Below are positions 1-8,326 of a stretch of DNA of 64,000 nucleotides, in pieces. Positions within the stretch are counted from its first letter, which is position 1; every line of letters begins with the position of its first letter. The position numbers and the translations under genes were made by a program. The stretch is from Arthrobacter sp. Marseille-P9274 (GTDB lineage: Bacteria; Actinomycetota; Actinomycetes; Actinomycetales; Micrococcaceae). The DNA lies in assembly GCF_946892675.1 (NCBI RefSeq), contig NZ_CAMPOV010000001.1, positions 124,001-188,000 of the forward strand, in the 5' to 3' direction. The notes beneath the pieces were generated by a model, which was not told the origin of the DNA, ran no database searches, and was given only the letters and a program-made list of their open reading frames with translations.

Positions 1-91
1 GGACTCGCGACCGATCCCCGCGCCGCAAAACTGATGGTGTGTTCCGGACGGAACGCGGACAGCAGCCCAAACCTTCAGCAGGAGCAAACGC

Positions 92-613
92 ATGTTCACC
101 AAGAAGACCGACTCGGCAGCAGAGCAGGCAACCCGCAGGTCCAGGTTCGGGAAGGCGGGGGCGGCCGCGGCCGTCCTGGCCTTTGCCGCCACTGCGGTAC
201 CCATGGCTCTGGCCGGCCCGGCGCAGGCCACCGACGATCAGCACGGGGATGATCACCAGGGTTGCGAGGTGTGGGCGCTCAAGCCCGTCGTCCATTACAA
301 CGACCACGGTAAGCACGACGACTACGTGGACTATCGGGTCAAGGTCCATTGCGACGAGGGCTACGGCATCGAGCTGTACGACCAGCGCTGGGAGAAGGAC
401 CACGGCCACGACCAGTACCTGGGCGACTGGTCGAAGTACGACCACTTCGACCAGGAAGACACCAGCGTCTACCACATCAAGAAGAAGGCGCCGGACACCG
501 AGCATGGCGACGAGGAGGTCTACCACCGCGTGACCTACAAGGTGTACTACGACGGGGACTGGACCGGCTGGCACAACTGGAAGAAGAGCCACGTCGAGTA
601 CGTCTACCAGTAG
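92..613 (+). CDS. His/Asp-rich secreted protein of unknown function
   Basis: This 173-residue protein starts at an ATG preceded by AGGAG. Its N-terminus has a basic stretch, a hydrophobic Ala-rich core around residues 23-42 and an Ala-x-Ala cleavage site near residue 47, so it should be exported by Sec. The mature part is very rich in His, Asp, Tyr and Trp and has only two Cys, which could form one disulfide. No catalytic motif or known domain is recognisable. The acid/imidazole content would suit metal or cation binding, but that is inference from composition only. It stands alone and converges on a two-component operon across a strong hairpin. Confidence 0.75.
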   Translation: MFTKKTDSAAEQATRRSRFGKAGAAAAVLAFAATAVPMALAGPAQATDDQHGDDHQGCEVWALKPVVHYNDHGKHDDYVDYRVKVHCDEGYGIELYDQRWEKDHGHDQYLGDWSKYDHFDQEDTSVYHIKKKAPDTEHGDEEVYHRVTYKVYYDGDWTGWHNWKKSHVEYVYQ

Positions 614-634
614 GCCCGGCACAAGACCGCGGCC

Positions 635-665
635 GGGGCCGGAAGCCAGGGGGACTTCCGGCCCC
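635..665. terminator. Bidirectional hairpin terminator
   Basis: An 11-bp perfect stem (635-645 with 655-665) closes a 9-nt loop between two convergent genes. There is no T tract, which is common for actinobacterial terminators. It should stop transcripts from both the secreted protein and the response regulator. Confidence 0.6.
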
Positions 666-727
666 GAACCGTCTGTGCCAGCGGCGGCACCGTCCGGCGG
701 CACCCCGCCCAGCGGCTGTCGATCCGG

Positions 728-1429
728 CTACAGCGTGTCTTCGGAGCGGACGAGCCCGCTCTTGTAGGCGGCGGCGACGGCCTGGGCGCGGTCGGTGATG
801 CCGAGCTTGAGGAAAATCCGGTGCATGTGGGTCTTGACCGTCGCCTCACTCAGGAACAGATGTGCGGCGATTTCGGCATTGCTGAGCCCGTGCGCTGCCA
901 CGGTCAGCACATCCCGCTCCCGCTTGGTCAGCTGCGCCAGCTCGGCCGGTCCGGGTGCCCGCACGTCCGGCCTGCGGGCGAAATCGGCCAGCAGCCCGCG
1001 GGTGACCGCCGGATCCAGCCAGCCGCCTCCCGCCGCGAGCGCGCGGATGGCGTCACTCAGCACCCCGGGAGCCGAGCTCTTCAGGATGAAACCGGAGGCG
1101 CCCGAGCGCAGGGCGGTGCGGACTGCCTCGTCGTCGCCAAACGTGGTCAGCACCAGCACGGCCGGTACCGTCTCCACCTTGTCCAGGAACGCATCCGAGC
1201 TCAGCTGTAGGGTTGCTTCCACACCGTCCATCCGGGGCATGCGGATATCCATCACGACGACGTCCGGCTGGATCCGGGCGGCCAGTTCCACCGCCTCTGC
1301 CCCGTCCTTTGCCTCTCCCGCGACGGTGATGTCCGGCTCGGCCTCCAGCAGCATCGCCAGTCCTCCCCGGACGAGCGCCTCGTCATCGGCCAGCAGGACC
1401 CGGATGACGCCGTCCTCCGGCGCAGCCAT
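728..1429 (-). CDS. NarL/FixJ-family response regulator
   Basis: DNA-binding response regulator of 233 residues. The receiver domain spans about residues 8-130. It has the acidic pair in LLADDEA and the phosphoacceptor Asp61 in VVMDIRMP. A LuxR-type helix-turn-helix follows at about 165-225 (LTKRERDVLTVAAHG, then SEATVKTHMHRI). The start chosen is the ATG whose A is the last base of the kinase stop codon (TGATG), which implies translational coupling. It is the partner of the upstream histidine kinase. Its targets are unknown; the co-transcribed hydrolase and protease-like genes are candidates. Confidence 0.93.
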   Translation of the reverse strand: MAAPEDGVIRVLLADDEALVRGGLAMLLEAEPDITVAGEAKDGAEAVELAARIQPDVVVMDIRMPRMDGVEATLQLSSDAFLDKVETVPAVLVLTTFGDDEAVRTALRSGASGFILKSSAPGVLSDAIRALAAGGGWLDPAVTRGLLADFARRPDVRAPGPAELAQLTKRERDVLTVAAHGLSNAEIAAHLFLSEATVKTHMHRIFLKLGITDRAQAVAAAYKSGLVRSEDTL

Positions 1430-2649
1430 CAGGACCTGCCTCCCGCCGCACGGGCCATCCGCGGCCCCCAATGCTGCCGCCGCGGCCGGCCCGGCGTTGC
1501 CCGCCCCGCCGCGGGGAAGGTAGCGGAGACCAGGAAGCCGCCCTCCGGCGTCGTCCCCGCCTCCAGCACGCCGCCCACGGACTCCGCGCGCTGCCGCATG
1601 CCGCCGATCCCGTGGCCGGTTCCCGCCGGACGCCCGCTGCCGCCCCGGCTGCCGTAGCTCCGTACGGCCAGCCCCAGCCCCTTGTCGCTCCACGCGAGCC
1701 GGAGCTCCACCGGGCGCTGCGGGTCCGCGTACTTGACCGCGTTCGTCAGCGCCTCCTGCGCCACCCGGAACACCGCTGTCCCGGTTTCCGCCGGCAGGGC
1801 AGCCGGTTGGCCTTCCACAGCGAACTCGACCTCGCGCCCGGCCGCCCGCAACTCCTGCACCAGGCCCGGCAGCTCGCCCAGCCGCCCGGCCGCTGCCGCC
1901 GCCTCGCCCTCCGCTTCCACGGGATCCGAGGGCACCAGCAGGCCGAGCATCCGGCGCAGCTCGGAAATCGCCTGTGCGCCGAGCTCATCCACGTGCCGCA
2001 GCGCGGTCCTTGCCCGGTCCGGATCGCTCTGCAGCAACCGGCCGGCTCCCGCGGCCTGCAGCACCATCAGGCTGACCGAGTGCGCCACCACGTCGTGGAG
2101 TTCGCGGGCAATCCTGCTGCGCTCGTCCGCCGCCGCCAACTGTGCCTGGATGCGCCGCTGGCGTGCCGCGCTGCGCCCCCACCGTCCGGCCGCGAACGCC
2201 GCCACCGTCATCATCGTGCCCAGCAGCCCGCTGACCAGGACCAGCTGTCCGGCCTCCTCCGGCCGCACAAACTCCAGCTGGGCCAGGACGTTCGCCGCCA
2301 CCAGCACCAAGGCCATGCCCAGCCCCGCATAGGCCGGCCGCAGCCGCGTGTGCCGGGCCACCGAATACAACGCCACGAATGGCCCGAGCATGAGGACCGT
2401 ATGCGGAACCAGCAGCGCGAACCCGATGCTGGCCAGCACCGACAGCGCGAGCACCAGCAGCGGCCGCCTCCGCCGCCACAGCAGCGGCAGGTAGACGGCC
2501 AGCCCGAGCAGGGGCACCGCCCACGGGTCCAGCCAGGACGGCGCGGAGCTGAAATCCCAGGACACCGCCAGGTCCAGCCCGTACAGCAGCAACAGCCCCA
2601 GCGCCTCCAGCACCGGCGTCACGCTGGCAGGGAACCGCGGCGGGCGCAT
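1429..2649 (-). CDS. NarL-type sensor histidine kinase (HisKA_3)
   Basis: Membrane sensor kinase of 406 residues. The N-terminal part (about 10-155) holds five or six hydrophobic segments without a large external domain, so it probably senses a signal in or at the membrane. The HisKA_3 dimerisation segment carries the phosphoacceptor His185 in the ELHDVVAHS motif. The GHKL ATPase domain follows, with the N box at FRVAQEALTNAVKYA and a G box near GHGIGGMRQRA. It starts 6 bp after the protease-like gene and its stop overlaps the regulator start by one base. The C-terminal tail is basic and probably unstructured. Confidence 0.92.
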   Translation of the reverse strand: MRPPRFPASVTPVLEALGLLLLYGLDLAVSWDFSSAPSWLDPWAVPLLGLAVYLPLLWRRRRPLLVLALSVLASIGFALLVPHTVLMLGPFVALYSVARHTRLRPAYAGLGMALVLVAANVLAQLEFVRPEEAGQLVLVSGLLGTMMTVAAFAAGRWGRSAARQRRIQAQLAAADERSRIARELHDVVAHSVSLMVLQAAGAGRLLQSDPDRARTALRHVDELGAQAISELRRMLGLLVPSDPVEAEGEAAAAAGRLGELPGLVQELRAAGREVEFAVEGQPAALPAETGTAVFRVAQEALTNAVKYADPQRPVELRLAWSDKGLGLAVRSYGSRGGSGRPAGTGHGIGGMRQRAESVGGVLEAGTTPEGGFLVSATFPAAGRATPGRPRRQHWGPRMARAAGGRS

Positions 2650-2655
2650 GGCCGC

Positions 2656-3375
2656 CTACCTGCACCGCTTGAAGAAGCACAGCAGGATCCGGTCCGGATC
2701 CGGCGGCCTGGGCCTCGTTTCCGTGTCCTCTCCGGATCCTTCGCCGGCGGCGCCGTCGCCCTCCCCTGCACCGGGCGCTTGGGCGCCGGTCACTTCGCCC
2801 TCCGTCGCCACAGGCCGGCCGGCCCCGGCCAGCTGCGATTCGGCGCCGCCCGCGTCGGCCAGCGGCGCGCGCGGGTCGAAACTGCGGACCCGCAGGCCCC
2901 GACCGTCCAGCTTCCACCGGTCCACCGGTCCCAGCACCTGGGAAACGGTCCCTTCCGGCCGCTGCGCAGGCAGCACCCTCACCGCCTCCAGCGCCGCACA
3001 CACATTTCCCTCGACTCCCAGCGCGCGGTAGAACTCCGCCTCGTCGAAGTCATCAACAACGACGTCGGTGTGCACCTCGTGCACGGGAGCATGGGCCAGT
3101 TTCACCAGGGCGACGGCACCGGGGCCGTTCGGGTTGCCCAGCACATCGATCTCCCGCATCCGGATGTGTTCAACGGTGCCGGTGCCGTCCCGGGAGGGCG
3201 CAGCGACCAGCACGTCCCACCAGCGGTCTGCGTCCTCCACCCAGCCGACATCGCGGCAAACCACCATCGTCTCGCTGATCAGCACGCCCCAGGTCACATG
3301 TCCGGCCTCCGCATCGACCGCGCCTGGCCGCTGGATCGAGACGATCTGCCTGCAGACCCCTTCGCCTGTAGCCAT
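2656..3375 (-). CDS. Trypsin-fold-like protein without a catalytic triad
   Basis: A 239-residue protein whose first 110 residues read like a chymotrypsin-type beta-barrel. The segment WGVLISETMVVC sits where S1 proteases have GGSLIS..WVLTAAHC, and AVALVKLAHAPV sits where they have DIALLKL..PV. The catalytic His and Asp are both replaced, so proteolysis is unlikely. The C-terminal 70 residues are Ala/Gly/Glu/Pro-rich and low in complexity. I see no signal peptide from the chosen ATG. The gene lies 19 bp after the hydrolase and 6 bp before the kinase, so it is probably in the same operon. It might act as a binding or sensing partner. The fold call is by eye and needs structure prediction. Confidence 0.6.
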   Translation of the reverse strand: MATGEGVCRQIVSIQRPGAVDAEAGHVTWGVLISETMVVCRDVGWVEDADRWWDVLVAAPSRDGTGTVEHIRMREIDVLGNPNGPGAVALVKLAHAPVHEVHTDVVVDDFDEAEFYRALGVEGNVCAALEAVRVLPAQRPEGTVSQVLGPVDRWKLDGRGLRVRSFDPRAPLADAGGAESQLAGAGRPVATEGEVTGAQAPGAGEGDGAAGEGSGEDTETRPRPPDPDRILLCFFKRCR

Positions 3376-3394
3376 GGGAAACACCCCTTCCCCG

Positions 3395-4207
3395 CTACGC
3401 CCGATTATCCCGCCGCGGTTCCGTGGCGTCCATGTGCTCGTCCAGGAACCGCAGCACCTTCGGACCGGCCGCATCGATCAAGTGCCCGCCCTCCACGATC
3501 TCGTGGACTGCCCCGGGGATCAGGTCCGCGAGGACCTCGTCAACGGCCCGGAACGGCGGCGGCGACTCGGCGCTGGAAACGATCAGCACCGGCTTGTGCA
3601 GCTGTGTCAGGATCCCTTCGTTCGGCCGGGAGGAGCCGCCCTTCAGCTCGGCCAGGATAGCCGGCGCATTGTCCAGCACCATCGTGCGCAACTCGTCGGG
3701 CAGCGCTGCCCATCCGTGGGCGCCCAGGATCTCCCGGTAGAAGCATTCGGCCCCGGCTTGCGGACCGCCGGACCCGGCGGCCAGGAGCACGTTGTCCACC
3801 AGCGCGCCTTCCCACGAGTGCGCCTCCGCCGTGAGGGTGAGGATGGCCGGCTCCAGCAGGACCAGCGCCCGGACGAACCCCGGATACCGCTCGACCAGAT
3901 TGAGGGCGATCTCCCCGCCGTAGCTGCGGCCGATCACGATTGCCGGCGCCGCATGGAGTTCCTGCAACAGCGCGGCCGCATCGTCGGCATGCTCCTCCAC
4001 GGAGGTCAGCTCGTACGGATCGGGCCGTTCGCTGCGCGTGCAGCCGCGCCGGTCGTAGGCGATGGTGCGCCCGCGCCCGGCGAGCTTGTCCACGGCTGAG
4101 CCCCACACTTTCGCGGAACTGCCGGTACCGTGAATGCACAGAATCGGCGTGCCCGCTCCGTGCTCCTCGTAGTACAGGGCCACGCCCTTCACACGAAGCT
4201 CACTCAT
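3395..4207 (-). CDS. Alpha/beta-fold hydrolase
   Basis: Hydrolase of 270 residues and first gene of the operon leading into the two-component system. An oxyanion-type HG motif lies at residues 26-27 (CIHGTGSSAK). The nucleophile elbow is GRSYGG with Ser95, and the C-terminal catalytic His lies in EGGHLID. An acidic residue should complete the triad in the cap-distal region. No signal peptide is seen, so it is cytoplasmic. The family includes esterases, epoxide hydrolases and lactonases; the substrate cannot be read from sequence. Confidence 0.88.
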   Translation of the reverse strand: MSELRVKGVALYYEEHGAGTPILCIHGTGSSAKVWGSAVDKLAGRGRTIAYDRRGCTRSERPDPYELTSVEEHADDAAALLQELHAAPAIVIGRSYGGEIALNLVERYPGFVRALVLLEPAILTLTAEAHSWEGALVDNVLLAAGSGGPQAGAECFYREILGAHGWAALPDELRTMVLDNAPAILAELKGGSSRPNEGILTQLHKPVLIVSSAESPPPFRAVDEVLADLIPGAVHEIVEGGHLIDAAGPKVLRFLDEHMDATEPRRDNRA

Positions 4208-4253
4208 GGTCCGACCCTACGCGCCGGCGGTTCGGCGGTCTACGTTAAGGCGT

Positions 4254-4296
4254 ACGACGGCGGAACCCCGGCCGGGTGCCGGCCGTCCGCCGTCGT
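4254..4296 (-). terminator. Hairpin after the small membrane protein gene
   Basis: An 11-bp perfect stem (4254-4264 with 4286-4296) encloses a smaller GC-rich stem. A second inverted repeat, CCAGGGCC with GGCCCTGG, lies at about 4309-4326. Both sit between the 43-residue ORF and the hydrolase operon, so they probably insulate the two transcripts. Confidence 0.5.
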
Positions 4297-4334
4297 TGTT
4301 CCGTCCCCCAGGGCCTAAGGGCCCTGGCACGCCT

Positions 4335-4466
4335 TTACAGCGAGAGGGAATAGGTCCCCGCCGCCAGGACCATGGCACCGAGCACGAACACAACCGTGTT
4401 GGCCATATGGCGCTTCTTATCAGGATTCAAACGGCGCCACTTGCGGCGCAGGTTTCGATAACTCAT
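4335..4466 (-). CDS. 43-residue single-span membrane protein
   Basis: A small gene with a GGGGA ribosome site 8-12 bases upstream of its ATG. The product begins with about 20 strongly basic residues (MSYRNLRRKWRRLNP then DKKRH). A hydrophobic stretch (ANTVVFVLGAMVLAAGTYS) follows and the chain ends three residues later. The arrangement predicts a cytoplasmic basic N-terminus and one transmembrane helix with the C-terminus out. Codon usage is G/C-rich at third positions, and flanking hairpins support a separate transcript. I do not recognise a named family. It could modulate an envelope complex or act as a small stress protein. Confidence 0.6.
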   Translation of the reverse strand: MSYRNLRRKWRRLNPDKKRHMANTVVFVLGAMVLAAGTYSLSL

Positions 4467-4817
4467 TGCAGTTTCCCCAACTGTTCAGCACTGACCCGAA
4501 GGGAGCCGCAGCCCTGCTGGGCCGGGCACGTACTGACCCGATTTTTGGGGGATCTGGTACCACGTACGTGCCCGGCGTTTCAGGACTGAGAGCCTCCCAG
4601 TACTAGAGCGCACTGAGGCACGGATACAGGAAGAAATTACAACGTTCCCCAACGCCCCAACTTGCCCGCAGCCCGCAACGGACGAACGTTCCATTCCGCG
4701 CTGCATGCAAAAACATAACCCATCGGCGGCCGGTCTGGGAAGCGCGGCGCGGTGTGATGTTTTCCGGGTGGGACGTTGGCCACGGCCGACGCCCCTGGCG
4801 ACTGCCCGGGAGATGCG

Positions 4818-4851
4818 GAAGACCCCCGCCAGTCTCGGAGCGGGGGTCTTC
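4818..4851. terminator. Intergenic hairpin
   Basis: A 12-bp perfect stem (4818-4829 with 4840-4851) with a 10-nt loop and a run of Cs paired to Gs. It is terminator-like although no gene directly precedes it on the plus strand. It could end a short unannotated RNA or block read-through. Confidence 0.4.
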
Positions 4852-4959
4852 GCAACGGCACCTCAGCGGATGCAATGGGGGAACGCATCCGCCGGGCCAG
4901 GCCAGCGTCTTTGGGGGTAATTCGCGGCCGCTCGTGCCGCCCATTAGTTTGCCACTTAT

Positions 4960-4976
4960 ATTTCGATCGTCGAAAT
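4960..4976. promoter_or_regulatory. Perfect 7-3-7 inverted repeat upstream of acyltransferase
   Basis: ATTTCGA-TCG-TCGAAAT is a perfect dyad inside the AT-rich segment about 170 bp before the acyltransferase start. This is the size and symmetry of a homodimeric repressor operator. No cognate regulator is adjacent. Confidence 0.3.
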
Positions 4977-5142
4977 TCATTGTTACAAATCCGTGTAATG
5001 AACTCGCCGGTCGCCAGCGCCCCTGCTAAACATCGCGGTCGAGTGCCGAAGTCCTCCCGCGCCGAGGTCATGCGAAACCGGAAACCGGCCCTTCGGCTAG
5101 TAACATCGGACGGAATTCGCCCGCGATGCTTTGGAGACACGC

Positions 5143-6333
5143 TTGTCGTTGCCCGCCACCGACCCTGCCCCGCCCAAGCGCCCCGAGTTTCCGTACCTGG
5201 ACGGCCTCCGCGGCCTCTCGGCGGTCCTCGTCGTGCTCTACCACACCTACCTCTTCACAGGCCTCAGCGGCGAGTCCCGCGCAGAGCTGCCGATGCTCAA
5301 GGAGTTCCTGGGCTGGGGCTACCTCGGTGTCCCCGTGTTCATCGTGCTCTCGGGATACGTGCTGATGCTGCCCGTCCTCTCGACGCCGGGACTGAAGTTC
5401 CGCCACGGTGTGTGGTCCTTCATCAAGCGCCGCGGCAAACGCATCCTGCCGCCCTACTACGCCGCCCTCGTCTTCTCGCTCCTGCTGATCGCACTTTTCC
5501 CGGTCCTGCAGGAAAAGGGCGGAACCCAGTGGGACTCGAAAATCCCCGTCACGTGGGGCAGCACCATCAGCCACTTCCTGATGCTGCACGATTTCAACCA
5601 CCACTGGATCGGCAAGATCAACGGTCCGCTCTGGAGCGTCGCCGTCGAATGGCACATCTATTTCCTGATGCCGCTGCTGCTCCTGCCGCTGTGGCGGCGG
5701 ATCCACCCCGCAATCATCGTCGGTGCCCTCACTGCAGCGAGCTTCTGGCTGCTGGCCGAGCGCGCCTTCGGCTTCGTGCATCCCTGGCTGGTGGCCCTCT
5801 TCGCCGCCGGGATGTGGGCCGCGCAGCTGACCATGCGTCAGCAAACGGTCCGGGCCGCCGGCCCCGTCTTCATTCTCCTGGCCGCCGCTACGGTCGGCTG
5901 CGCCGTGTTCAGGTCGGACATCACGCTGCCCACCCGCGGCCTGATGGAACTGATGACCGGATTGGCCGTCGCCGCCGGCCTCGTCTGGCTGGGTCGCCGG
6001 GCCGTGGCGGGGAGGATCCCCCGCGGCGCGAGGCTCCTGCAGGCGCGCCCAATGCTCTTCCTCGGGCTGATTTCCTACAGCGTCTACCTGTTCCACAGCC
6101 CCCTCCTCGGACTGGCGAACCTGCTGCTGCTGCCGCTCGACCTGAGCCTGGCCACCCACTGGGCCGTCATGACGTTCGCCGTCATGCCGGCTGTCCTCGT
6201 CCTTTGCTGGCTCTTCTTCCTGCTGGTCGAGCGGCACTTCCTCAACACGCGCCAGCGGCACACCGTTGAGGCGCATGATCCCGCCGGGCAGCCCGACACG
6301 GGCCTTGAAGACGCGCCGGCCGTTCGGAACTAG
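5143..6333 (+). CDS. OafA-type membrane acyltransferase (acyltransferase 3)
   Basis: Integral membrane O-acyltransferase of 396 residues from the chosen TTG, which has GGAG six bases upstream. The N-terminus carries the family motif YLDGLRGLSAVLVVLYH with its conserved His, followed by GVPVFIVLSGYV. About ten hydrophobic segments follow, ending in a short polar tail. Proteins of this family transfer acetyl or other acyl groups to exported glycans or lipids at the membrane. The exopolysaccharide genes begin 2.5 kb downstream, so acylation of that polymer is possible but unproven, because two minus-strand genes lie between. Confidence 0.9.
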   Translation: MSLPATDPAPPKRPEFPYLDGLRGLSAVLVVLYHTYLFTGLSGESRAELPMLKEFLGWGYLGVPVFIVLSGYVLMLPVLSTPGLKFRHGVWSFIKRRGKRILPPYYAALVFSLLLIALFPVLQEKGGTQWDSKIPVTWGSTISHFLMLHDFNHHWIGKINGPLWSVAVEWHIYFLMPLLLLPLWRRIHPAIIVGALTAASFWLLAERAFGFVHPWLVALFAAGMWAAQLTMRQQTVRAAGPVFILLAAATVGCAVFRSDITLPTRGLMELMTGLAVAAGLVWLGRRAVAGRIPRGARLLQARPMLFLGLISYSVYLFHSPLLGLANLLLLPLDLSLATHWAVMTFAVMPAVLVLCWLFFLLVERHFLNTRQRHTVEAHDPAGQPDTGLEDAPAVRN

Positions 6334-6377
6334 CGGGGCATGACTGCGCTCCTCGGGTTCGTATCCTCCCGCCGCCG

Positions 6378-7496
6378 TCAGGGGGTGAAGAGCCTGCGCA
6401 CCACGTCGCCGGCGGCCAGGGCATCGAGGCCTTCGTTCAGCTCGGCGAGCGGCCGCGTGTCCGTATGCAGCAGCTCGACCGGCAGCCGCCCGGCGCGCCA
6501 GTGCTCCAGGTAGAGCGGGATGTCCCGGCCGGGCACCGCGTCGCCCATGTAGGAGCCGAGCAGCCGCTTGCCGGCTCCGGCGAACTGCAGCGCGGGCACC
6601 GTCAGTTCCTGGGACGGGTGCGGAAGGCCGACGGCGACGGCCGCCCCGCCGCGGTTAGTCACCTCGAGGCAGGCTGCGAGTACGCGGGCGGAACCGGCGG
6701 CCTCGATCGCAACATCGGCACCGTCCTCCCCCGTGGTCTGCCGGATCAGCTCCGCCGCCTCGTCCGGGACGCCCGCGTGCGTGGCCCCGGCTTCCAGCGC
6801 CAGCGGATGCTTCGCGGTGTTCGGGTCGATGGCCACCACCGCGGAGGCGCCGGCCAGCTTCGCCGCCATCACGGCCGCCAGTCCGACGGCGCCGAGCCCG
6901 AACACGGCGACCGACTGCCCGGCCTGCACCTGGGCCGTGTTGGCCACCGCGCCCATGCCGGTGAGCACGGCGCAGCCGAACATTGCCGCAACTTCGTCGG
7001 GCACGTCGTCGTCGATCACCACCACGGACTCCCGCGCCACCACGGCGTGGTCGGCGAAGGCCGAGACTCCCAGGTGGTGGTTGATCCGTTCCCCCTGCCG
7101 CGTGCGCAGCAGCGCAGGGCCGTGGAGCAGGTCTCCGCTGCCGTTGGCCTCGGCCGCTTTCGGGCACAGCGCCGGCCGCCCGGCCCGGCACAGCTTGCAG
7201 GCGCCGCAGCTCGGCACGAAGACCAGCACCACATGGTCCCCCACCTGGACATCGGCCACGCCCTCCCCGACGGCGGCCACCCGGCCCACGGCCTCGTGGC
7301 CAAGCGCCATCGGCAGCGGCCGCACCCGCACTCCGTCCACCACGGACAGGTCCGAGTGGCACAGGCTCGAGTAGCTGATGTCGACGGCGAGCTCGCCGGC
7401 CCGAGGCGCGGGTGCGTCCAGGTCCTCCAGCACCAGCGGCTTCGAGTCGGCGTAGGGCCGGGGCAGGCCGGCCGAGTAGAGGACAGACGCGCGCAT
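6378..7496 (-). CDS. Zinc-dependent medium-chain alcohol dehydrogenase
   Basis: NAD(P)-dependent dehydrogenase of 372 residues. Catalytic zinc ligands are Cys46-His47 (SSLCHSD), His67-Glu68 (GHEAVG) and a later Cys (FGCAVLTG). The structural zinc site is Cys98, 101, 104 and 112. The Rossmann motif FGLGAVGLAA follows at about 200. The pattern is closest to class III/aryl-alcohol-type enzymes that oxidise primary alcohols. The ATG chosen lies two bases after the hydrolase stop and has TGGAGC upstream; an ATG 12 bases earlier lacks a ribosome site. Co-transcription with the hydrolase suggests linked alcohol/ester metabolism. Confidence 0.9.
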   Translation of the reverse strand: MRASVLYSAGLPRPYADSKPLVLEDLDAPAPRAGELAVDISYSSLCHSDLSVVDGVRVRPLPMALGHEAVGRVAAVGEGVADVQVGDHVVLVFVPSCGACKLCRAGRPALCPKAAEANGSGDLLHGPALLRTRQGERINHHLGVSAFADHAVVARESVVVIDDDVPDEVAAMFGCAVLTGMGAVANTAQVQAGQSVAVFGLGAVGLAAVMAAKLAGASAVVAIDPNTAKHPLALEAGATHAGVPDEAAELIRQTTGEDGADVAIEAAGSARVLAACLEVTNRGGAAVAVGLPHPSQELTVPALQFAGAGKRLLGSYMGDAVPGRDIPLYLEHWRAGRLPVELLHTDTRPLAELNEGLDALAAGDVVRRLFTP

Positions 7497-7498
7497 GT

Positions 7499-8326
7499 TC
7501 AGCTCCAAGTCGTACCCGAATGCTTCCTTTCCGCATCCTGCCAGAACTCATGCACGCGCGCATTCCAAACGTCCGGAATCTCCTGGAACGGCTGGTGCGC
7601 CTCGCCCGCCATTACCTCGAACAGCGCCCCGGGGATCTCGTCCGCAACGGCCCTGCCCAGCTCCGGCCGGCTCATCGGGTCGATGCCGCCGGCCAGCACC
7701 AGCGTCGGCACCGAGATTCCGCCCAGCCGCCCGGCCGACTCGTAGCGCAGGCAGGCGTCAGCGAAGGCCAGGAAGTCCTCGGTGGCCTGCTTGTGCGGGA
7801 ACGCCATGGCCCCCTCGATGAACTGCCGGACCATGCCGTTGTTGTGCGCCCGGGGCGTGTAGACCCAGACGAAGAACCCTTCCAGGAAGTCGCGCTCGTT
7901 CGGCGCCAGCTCTGCCTGCCACCGGAAGCCGCGGAACACCGCCTTCATGTATTCGTCCGCCGCGGACCAGGTGCTCTGCAGCACCAGGCTTCGCACCAGG
8001 TCGGGGTGCCGCAGCGCCAGTTCCTGGGCGATGAGGCTCCCGCCGGAGAAGCCGGCGACATGGGCCGACCCGATGCCCACCGCCCGGAGCACCTGCGCGG
8101 CGTCGTCGGCCATGGCTTCGACGGTCAGCGGTCCCGCCGGCATCGCTGTGCGGCCGGCCCCGCGGTTGTCGAACGCGGTCAAACGGTAACGGTCCGCCAG
8201 CCGGTCCAGCTGGAGCTGCCATGATTCCACGGTGTCCCCGAGTCCCCCGACCAGCAGCACGTCCGGGCCCTCGCCGACCCGCTCCGTCCAGATCTGCAAC
8301 TGCCCGGCCTGCACATGCTTGCCCAT
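7499..8326 (-). CDS. Alpha/beta-fold hydrolase
   Basis: A 275-residue hydrolase starting at an ATG with GGGAGG close upstream. The nucleophile elbow is AGFSGGS with Ser94. A conserved Asp sits in AGGIDPMSRPE and the catalytic His in GEAHQPFQE. The GGLGDTVESW segment replaces the usual HG oxyanion motif. The layout matches the haloperoxidase/3-oxoadipate enol-lactonase-like branch; the substrate is unknown. It is the first gene of a two-gene operon with the alcohol dehydrogenase and is divergent from the polysaccharide operon. Confidence 0.87.
   Translation of the reverse strand: MGKHVQAGQLQIWTERVGEGPDVLLVGGLGDTVESWQLQLDRLADRYRLTAFDNRGAGRTAMPAGPLTVEAMADDAAQVLRAVGIGSAHVAGFSGGSLIAQELALRHPDLVRSLVLQSTWSAADEYMKAVFRGFRWQAELAPNERDFLEGFFVWVYTPRAHNNGMVRQFIEGAMAFPHKQATEDFLAFADACLRYESAGRLGGISVPTLVLAGGIDPMSRPELGRAVADEIPGALFEVMAGEAHQPFQEIPDVWNARVHEFWQDAERKHSGTTWS

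Larger units (their letters stand above)
4467..5142. other. Long intergenic region with hairpin and palindrome
   Basis: About 680 bases without a convincing gene. The first part is the promoter region of the small minus-strand gene. A strong hairpin lies at 4818-4851 and a perfect inverted repeat at 4960-4976. The stretch 4930-5010 is unusually AT-rich for this DNA and probably carries the acyltransferase promoter. Open frames here lack ribosome sites and coding-type third positions. Confidence 0.5.

Noticed and set aside
1471-3660. 729-codon plus-strand frame opposite the kinase operon
   Set aside because: Composition is Arg/Pro/His-rich with no domain, no ribosome site, and it covers several recognised minus-strand genes.
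4637-5140. Minus-strand frames in the 4.5-5.1 kb gap
   Set aside because: No ribosome site, poor third-position GC, and they run through the hairpin at 4818-4851.
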